Source of the DNA: Massilia sp. PDC64
Lineage (GTDB): Bacteria; Pseudomonadota; Gammaproteobacteria; Burkholderiales; Burkholderiaceae_D
Length of the DNA stretch: 64,000 nucleotides
Direction of reading: 5' to 3'
NCBI RefSeq assembly: GCF_900101265.1
Contig: NZ_FMZS01000013.1
Coordinates: 124,001 to 188,000 of the forward strand
The translations under genes were made by a program, and so were the position numbers. This document shows, in pieces, positions 59,453 through 64,000 of this stretch (within the stretch, counting starts at the first letter, position 1; every line of letters begins with the position of its first letter). The notes below the pieces were generated by a model. That model saw nothing but the letters and a program-made list of their open reading frames with translations, ran no database searches and was not told the DNA's origin.

Positions 59453-59454
59453 GC

Positions 59455-60348
59455 ATGAGTGCCACGGCCGTCCGGGCCAGCTGCTGCATCGTCTGCGGGA
59501 CGGCGGCACCGGACCGGATCGAGCACCTGCTGCTCAGCCTCACGACAGCATGCCCGCACCTGCAGGTCTACCTGGTCGACGATGCGCAACAGCCAGTGCT
59601 GGCCGCGCTGGCCGGGAGCTACGGCGCGCACTACCGCCCGCAGCCGGACCGGCCGGGTCAGGCGCGCGCCCATAACCGGATCCTGCGCGAGGCGGCCGCC
59701 GCGGGGAGTGCCTACCACCTGCTGCTTGCGCCCGACATCGGCTTGCCGCTCGACGCGGTGGCCCGGATGATCGCCTACATGGAGCAGCATCCCGACGTGG
59801 GCCTGCTGGCGCCGCGGGTGCAGGATGCGGATGGGCGCCTGCAGCCGCTGTGCAGCCTGCTGCCGGGACCGCTGGAACTGTTGCTGGGACGCTGCTTTCC
59901 GCTGCTGCGCCGGTCCAGCGGCAGGCTGGCACGCTACCAGTTGCACGCGGGCGGATACAGCCGGGTGATGGAGGTGCCGGTGCCGCCGTCCTGCTGCCTG
60001 ATGATGCGGGTCGACACCGCACTGCGCGCCGGCATGTTCGACGAGCGTTTCCTGCAGCGCTTCGACACCGTCGACCTGGCGCGCCGCACCGCACGCATCG
60101 CGCGCACCGTGTTCGTGCCGCATGTGGCCGTTGTTCGTGATCCGGCCCAGGCCGGAGCGCGCAGCTGGCGCAGGCGGTCGGCCGCGCTCTGGTGGCGGTG
60201 CGTGTCGGCGTGGCGCTACTTCGACAAGTGGGGCTGGCTGCGCGATCCCGAGCGCGACCGCATCAATGCCCGCGCGCTGCGCCAGCTCGGCCAGGCCCGC
60301 AGGCAGCCGGATGGCGTGAGCCCGGCGGGCACTGACGTGGCCGGATGA
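59455..60348 (+). CDS. GT2-type glycosyltransferase
   Basis: A 297-residue family-2-like glycosyltransferase (WbbL/rhamnosyltransferase type). It has the N-terminal CCIVCGTAAPDRIEHLLLSL nucleotide-sugar-binding strand, VDDAQQP, LLLAPDIGLPLDAVARMI (with the D-x acidic motif) and GLLAPRVQDADGRLQPLCS. Then MFDERFLQRFDTVDLARRTAR follows the family's acceptor-side acid. The 199 bp before it hold only the short ORF. A surface polysaccharide or glycan role is likely but the sugar is unknown. It is not followed by other glycan genes. Confidence 0.8.
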   Translation: MSATAVRASCCIVCGTAAPDRIEHLLLSLTTACPHLQVYLVDDAQQPVLAALAGSYGAHYRPQPDRPGQARAHNRILREAAAAGSAYHLLLAPDIGLPLDAVARMIAYMEQHPDVGLLAPRVQDADGRLQPLCSLLPGPLELLLGRCFPLLRRSSGRLARYQLHAGGYSRVMEVPVPPSCCLMMRVDTALRAGMFDERFLQRFDTVDLARRTARIARTVFVPHVAVVRDPAQAGARSWRRRSAALWWRCVSAWRYFDKWGWLRDPERDRINARALRQLGQARRQPDGVSPAGTDVAG

Positions 60349-60391
60349 GGCGGCCGGGATGAGCCGGCCGGGATGCGGTGGCCGGGCGCGC

Positions 60392-61684
60392 TCAGCAGCG
60401 CTGCAGCGGCCGGCGTGCGTACCAGCCGAAGGCGAGGATCAGCAGGTAGCACACGGCCGGCACGGCCAGCGCGAGGCGCAGGCCGGCGGCGTCGGCGGCG
60501 TAGCCCGTGACCAGGGGCACGATGGCACCGCCGACGATGGCCACGCAGATCAGGCCCGAGCCTTCGGCCGCGCGTTCGCCCAGGCCTTCCGACGCCAGCG
60601 TGAAGATGGTGGGGAACATGATCGAGTTGACGAGGCCGATGGCCAGCAGCGCCCAGCCCGACGTGGCGCCCTGGGTGGTGGCGGAGACGAGCAGCAGCAG
60701 GGCCGCGATGGCGCCGGCGCCGGCCAGCACCTTGCCCGGCGAGCAGATGCGCAAGACGTAGGCGCCGAGGAAACGGCCGACCATCGCGCCGCCCCAGTAC
60801 AGGGGCACGTGCTTGCCGGCCGCCTCGGCACCGAGGCCCAGCACGTCGTGCTGCATCAGGTAGTTGACGATCAGCGAGCCGACGGCCACTTCGGCGCCGA
60901 CGTACAGGAAGATGCACAGGGTGCCGAACGCGAAGCGGGGCTGTTTCAGCAGGTCGAAGGCGCTCCACATGCTGCTGTCGGGATGGGGATGCTCGACGAG
61001 CTTGTTGCGGTTCGTCCAGACGAGGAAGGCGACGACGGCCAGCGCGACGGCCAGGCCGAGGTAGGTGTGCACGACGACCTGGCTCTCGGCCGCGCGATAG
61101 GCGGCGAGCGCGTCGGCCGACAGGGTCGACTGGTCGACGTGGGCCAGCGAGCCGAGGATCAGGATGGCGCCGACGTAGGGGAAGACGGTCGTGCCGAGCG
61201 AGTTGAAGGCCTGGGCGAAGGTGAGGCGGCTGGACGCGGTGGCGGGGGCGCCCAGCATCGAGATCAGCGGATTGGCCACGACCTGCACGATGGTGATGCC
61301 GGCCGCCAGCACGAACAGCGCGAGCAGGAAGGTGCTGAACATGCCGGACGAGGAGGCGGGGATGAACAGCAGGCAGCCCGCCGTCATCGTGAGCAGGCCG
61401 ACGACGGCCGTGCGCATGTAGCCGATGCGTTGCACGATGGCGGCGGCAGGCAGCGACACGATGAAATAGGCGGCAAAGAAGGCCGATTGCACGAGCATCG
61501 CCTGGGCGTACGACAGCGTGAACAAGTCCTTCAGTTTCGGGATGATGACGTCGTTCAGGCTCGTGATGCCGCCGAACGTGAAGAACAGGGCGAACACGAA
61601 GACGCGCAGGCTCGCGACCTGGGTGTTGGCGTGGGTAGCGGTGCCGCCGGGCTGGGCGGTACCGGCGGGTTGGCCGATTTGCAT
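60392..61684 (-). CDS. Second FucP/GluP-type sugar MFS transporter
   Basis: A 430-residue, 12-helix sugar permease with the same blocks as the 44067 gene: FFTFGGITSLNDVIIPKL, VVANPLISMLGAPATASSRL, YVGAEVAVGSLIVNYLMQ and YWGGAMVGRFLGAYVL. ATG 61684 is chosen because the preceding frame to 61810 does not look coding. Substrate may be glucose, galactose or fucose. It is alone on its strand, divergent from the YCII gene across 225 bp where I see no certain promoter or operator. Confidence 0.9.
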   Translation of the reverse strand: MQIGQPAGTAQPGGTATHANTQVASLRVFVFALFFTFGGITSLNDVIIPKLKDLFTLSYAQAMLVQSAFFAAYFIVSLPAAAIVQRIGYMRTAVVGLLTMTAGCLLFIPASSSGMFSTFLLALFVLAAGITIVQVVANPLISMLGAPATASSRLTFAQAFNSLGTTVFPYVGAILILGSLAHVDQSTLSADALAAYRAAESQVVVHTYLGLAVALAVVAFLVWTNRNKLVEHPHPDSSMWSAFDLLKQPRFAFGTLCIFLYVGAEVAVGSLIVNYLMQHDVLGLGAEAAGKHVPLYWGGAMVGRFLGAYVLRICSPGKVLAGAGAIAALLLLVSATTQGATSGWALLAIGLVNSIMFPTIFTLASEGLGERAAEGSGLICVAIVGGAIVPLVTGYAADAAGLRLALAVPAVCYLLILAFGWYARRPLQRC

Positions 61685-61909
61685 GAGGAATCCAGATGGA
61701 CGTGACGGGAGGGTAGGAATATTACATCTGTTTTCCGCGCCAATGAGCCTCCGGATCGTTGATCGCGAGAGTGAAATCGATCTCAGTACCCGTTCATGAA
61801 GAAACTGCACTACATAGAGAATGTCAAGCCATGCATGGTGCGTAGACGTTCAGTTTCTGTGCCGCTCGTGCTAGGCTGGCTGACCTCATCATCGACACGG
61901 GGACACGCG

Positions 61910-62353
61910 ATGTGGATCAGAAAAATGGCAGTGGGATGTGCCCTGGCGCTGGCGGCGTTCGCCCCGGCGGCCGCGCAATACGATGCGGCGCTGGCCCAGT
62001 CGCTCGGCGCGAACGAGAACGGCATGCGCAGCTATGTGCTCGTGATCCTGAAGACGGGCCCCACGCGGGTGCCGGATGGGGCTGAGCGCACGAAGATGTT
62101 CGAAGGGCACTTTGCCAACATGAAGCGCCTGGCGGCCGAGAAGAAGCTGGTGGTGGCGGGGCCGCTGGACGGGGTGGAGGGCAAGCGCGGCATCTTCGTC
62201 TTCGCCACGCCCGACATCGAGGTGGCGAAGACCTGGGTCGCCACCGATCCCGTCATCGTCAACGGCGAGATGGTGGCCGAGTACCATAAATTTTTCGCGT
62301 CGGCCGGCCTGATGGCCGTCAACGACATCCACGCGAAGCTGCAAAAACAGTAA
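61910..62353 (+). CDS. Exported YCII-domain protein
   Basis: A 147-residue protein with an N-terminal signal (MWIRKMAVGCALALAAFAPAAAQ). A YCII-related alpha/beta barrel follows (YVLVILKTGPTRVPDGAERT, then GPLDGVEGKRGIFVFATPDIE and VAEYHKFFASAGL). Such domains are small ferredoxin-like folds of unproven activity. The exported form is uncommon among YciI proteins. Converges with ttcA 3 nt away. Confidence 0.82.
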   Translation: MWIRKMAVGCALALAAFAPAAAQYDAALAQSLGANENGMRSYVLVILKTGPTRVPDGAERTKMFEGHFANMKRLAAEKKLVVAGPLDGVEGKRGIFVFATPDIEVAKTWVATDPVIVNGEMVAEYHKFFASAGLMAVNDIHAKLQKQ

Positions 62354-62356
62354 GGC

Positions 62357-63286
62357 TTACAGCGGCTGCAGCGGAATGGTCCCCGTCGCCGGCGTCGAGC
62401 AGGGCTCTTCGTCGAACGCGATGTCGCCGGCCGGATTGGCCACGCCGTCCGCCTTCAGGTCCTGGAAGCCGAACATGTCGCGGTCCATCAGGTGCGACGG
62501 CACGACGGTCGACAGCGACGAGAAGATGTTTTCCACGCGGCCCGGGTATTTCTTCTCCCAGTCGCGCAGCATCGCCTTGATCTGCTTGCGCTGCAGGTTT
62601 TCCTGCGAGCCGCACAGGTCGCATGGGATGATCGGGAACTGTTTGACCTCGGCGTAGCGTTCCGTATCCGCTTCCTTCACGTAGGCCAGCGGGCGGATCA
62701 CGACGTGCTTGCCGTCGTCCGAGACGAGCTTGGCCGGCATGCCCTTGATCTTCGCGCCGAAGAACATGTTCAGGAAGAAGGTCTCGAGAATGTCGTCGCG
62801 GTGGTGGCCCAGGGCGATCTTCGTGCAGCCCAGTTCGTCAGCCACGCGGTACAGGATGCCGCGCCGCAGGCGCGAGCACAGCGAACAGGTCGTCTTGCCT
62901 TCCGGGATCAGGCGCTTGACGATGCTGTAGGTGTCCTGGTTTTCGATGTGGTACGGGATGCCCAGCTTGTCCAGATACGCCGGCAGCACGTCGGCCGGGA
63001 AATTCGGCTGCTTCTGGTCGAGGTTGACGGCGACGATGTCGAACTTGATCGGGGCACGCTCGCGCAGGGTCATCAGGATGTCCAGCAGCGCATAGCTGTC
63101 CTTGCCGCCGGACAGGCAGACCATGACCTTGTCGCCGTCCTCGATCATGTTGAAATCGCCGATCGCCTGGCCGACGAGGCGGCACAGCCGCTTGTGCAGC
63201 TTGTTGTTCTCGTAAGCCTGCTTTTCCGCCTTCTTGTCGACGGCATCGGGCGCGTCGGCCGGACGCGTCAGGGTCGCTTCATTCAT
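62357..63286 (-). CDS. ttcA: tRNA 2-thiocytidine biosynthesis protein TtcA
   Basis: Thiolates C32 of some tRNAs with ATP and a [4Fe-4S] cluster. It has 309 residues. PP-loop SGGKDSYALLDIL at about 59-71, the CxxC pair TTCSLCSRLRRG and CDLCGSQENLQ, and GHHRDDILETFF are all visible. Its start overlaps the folB stop by 4 nt (ATGA). It has a C-terminal Pro/Thr tail. Confidence 0.95.
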   Translation of the reverse strand: MNEATLTRPADAPDAVDKKAEKQAYENNKLHKRLCRLVGQAIGDFNMIEDGDKVMVCLSGGKDSYALLDILMTLRERAPIKFDIVAVNLDQKQPNFPADVLPAYLDKLGIPYHIENQDTYSIVKRLIPEGKTTCSLCSRLRRGILYRVADELGCTKIALGHHRDDILETFFLNMFFGAKIKGMPAKLVSDDGKHVVIRPLAYVKEADTERYAEVKQFPIIPCDLCGSQENLQRKQIKAMLRDWEKKYPGRVENIFSSLSTVVPSHLMDRDMFGFQDLKADGVANPAGDIAFDEEPCSTPATGTIPLQPL

Positions 63287-63681
63287 GCTTCATCCTTGAT
63301 CTGGAACACTTCGACGCCGACGCCTTCGCAGTCGGGATACACGTCGGGCTTCATCGTCGACACGCGGGCCGCGCGCACGTTCGGGTGCGCCAGCATCGCC
63401 TTCACGACGTCGTCGCACAGCGTTTCCTGCAGGTGCACGTGGCCTTGCGCCATGCGTTTGGCGATGGTCTCGCGCATGAAGTCGTAGTCGACCACTTCGT
63501 GCAGCTGGTCGTCCTTCGGCGTCGACAGGGCGAGCGGGATGTACAGGTCGACATTGATCAGGACGCGTTGCTCGCCCTTCTTTTCGAACTCATGGACACC
63601 GATGTTGATCATGACTTCGTAATTGCGCAGGAACAGCCTGCGGCAATCGCGCAGCTGCGGGTAGAACAGGGCGGACAACAT
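63283..63681 (-). CDS. folB: Dihydroneopterin aldolase (FolB)
   Basis: Folate biosynthesis aldolase cleaving dihydroneopterin to hydroxymethyl-dihydropterin. It has 132 residues; NYEVMINIGVHEFEKKGEQRVLINVDLY and EVVDYDFMRETI are the family blocks. It overlaps ttcA by 4 nt, and the SDR gene lies just upstream with 19 nt between, so the three are co-transcribed. Confidence 0.9.
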   Translation of the reverse strand: MLSALFYPQLRDCRRLFLRNYEVMINIGVHEFEKKGEQRVLINVDLYIPLALSTPKDDQLHEVVDYDFMRETIAKRMAQGHVHLQETLCDDVVKAMLAHPNVRAARVSTMKPDVYPDCEGVGVEVFQIKDEA

Positions 63682-63700
63682 AGGAAACCTTATCAGGGAG

Positions 63701-64000
63701 TTATTCGGTCAAAAACATCACGTCGCGCGCCAGCGGCATCAGGTGCTGGCCGCCGTCGACGAGCAGGGTGGTACCGGTCAGCGCCTTCGCATTCGCCGCG
63801 TAGCACACGGCGTCGACGATGTCCTGCGGCGTGGACGAGCGTCCCAGCGGCGTGACCTTGTGCGCGCGCTCGAAGCCGTCCGCGCTCTGGTCGCCCGAGA
63901 CGAGCGTGATGCCGGGCGCGACGCCGACGACGCGCAGTTTCGGTGCCAGCGCCTGGGCCAGCATCGTGGTCGCCGTCTGCAATGCCGCTTTCGACAACGT
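63701..64000 (-). CDS. SDR-family oxidoreductase (N-terminal part outside window)
   Basis: The last 100 residues of a classical short-chain dehydrogenase. It opens at the SKAALQ part of the YxxxSK active-site helix, with VVGVAPGITLVSGDQ, GRSSTPQDIVDAVCYAANA and GTTLLVDGGQHLM, the standard end of SDR folds. Start and NADP-binding Gly motif lie beyond 64000. Placement next to folB hints at a pterin/folate reductase (FolM-like), unproven. Confidence 0.85.
   Translation of the reverse strand, partial: TLSKAALQTATTMLAQALAPKLRVVGVAPGITLVSGDQSADGFERAHKVTPLGRSSTPQDIVDAVCYAANAKALTGTTLLVDGGQHLMPLARDVMFLTE

Noticed and set aside
1..64000. tRNA or rRNA genes, CRISPR arrays, toxin-antitoxin pairs or insertion sequences
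   Set aside because: No T-loop, rRNA conserved block, regularly spaced repeat or transposase frame was recognised by eye on either strand. A tRNAscan or CRISPR search was not possible here.

Overview
The window reads as a chromosomal segment of a high-G+C betaproteobacterium, most likely an Oxalobacteraceae member of the Massilia type. This is inferred from the gene order (hslVU, dksA-cobW, xerC-DUF484, dapF-lpxL-lpxL-metK, ahcY-metF, folB-ttcA), the strong G/C preference at third codon positions, and a recognisable SAH riboswitch in front of ahcY. No database was searched; names rest on motifs, length and context. No rRNA, tRNA, CRISPR array, integrase-bearing island or insertion sequence was seen. 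The only mobile-like DNA is a pair of REP-like palindromes. || Positions 1-5286 hold the end of a type II secretion operon in the order gspD (cut by the window edge), gspE, gspF and a short gspC-like gene. Positions 5287-13732 are mostly housekeeping on the minus strand: an XRE regulator, a secreted cupin, hslVU behind a candidate sigma-32 promoter, a duplicated STAS-type protein, a DksA with only one of four zinc cysteines, a His-rich CobW GTPase, XerC and a DUF484 protein. Positions 13891-33461 carry a general porin, a Sel1-repeat protein, dapF, two lipid A acyltransferases, metK, then the methyl-cycle/folate cluster ahcY-(holin-like)-metF under the SAH riboswitch. 5-formyl-THF cyclo-ligase, a Slt-type transglycosylase, an NDUFA9-like protein, a GST, cca, a propeller-GGDEF sensor and a GNAT protein follow. 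|| Positions 33468-51345 are the accessory highlight, a plausible galacto(gluco)mannan and mannose utilisation region of about 18 kb. It has two LacI regulators, a ribose/fructose-type ABC importer with a PfkB kinase and a LamB-like porin, an operon of LacI, AGE-family epimerase/isomerase and a second PfkB kinase, a FucP/GluP-type MFS transporter, and a row of exported enzymes (GH3, GH5, GH27 and a CE2-like SGNH esterase). The proposed route is depolymerisation by GH5/GH27/CE2/GH3, outer-membrane passage through the porin, uptake by ABC or MFS transporters, mannose to fructose by the AGE enzyme, and fructose to fructose-6-phosphate by the PfkB kinases. The enzyme order resembles galactomannan clusters I recall from Cellvibrio. 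The two kinases, ABC importer and paired regulators look like local additions. Candidate operators for both LacI proteins are visible. || Positions 51545-64000 hold an Lrp regulator divergent from a fused indolepyruvate ferredoxin oxidoreductase, an S41 lipoprotein protease with a palindrome at its promoter, an exported M14 carboxypeptidase, a GT2 glycosyltransferase, a second FucP/GluP-type transporter, an exported YCII-domain protein, ttcA, folB and a truncated SDR gene. || The type II secretion genes could export the mannan enzymes, but that link is only inference.
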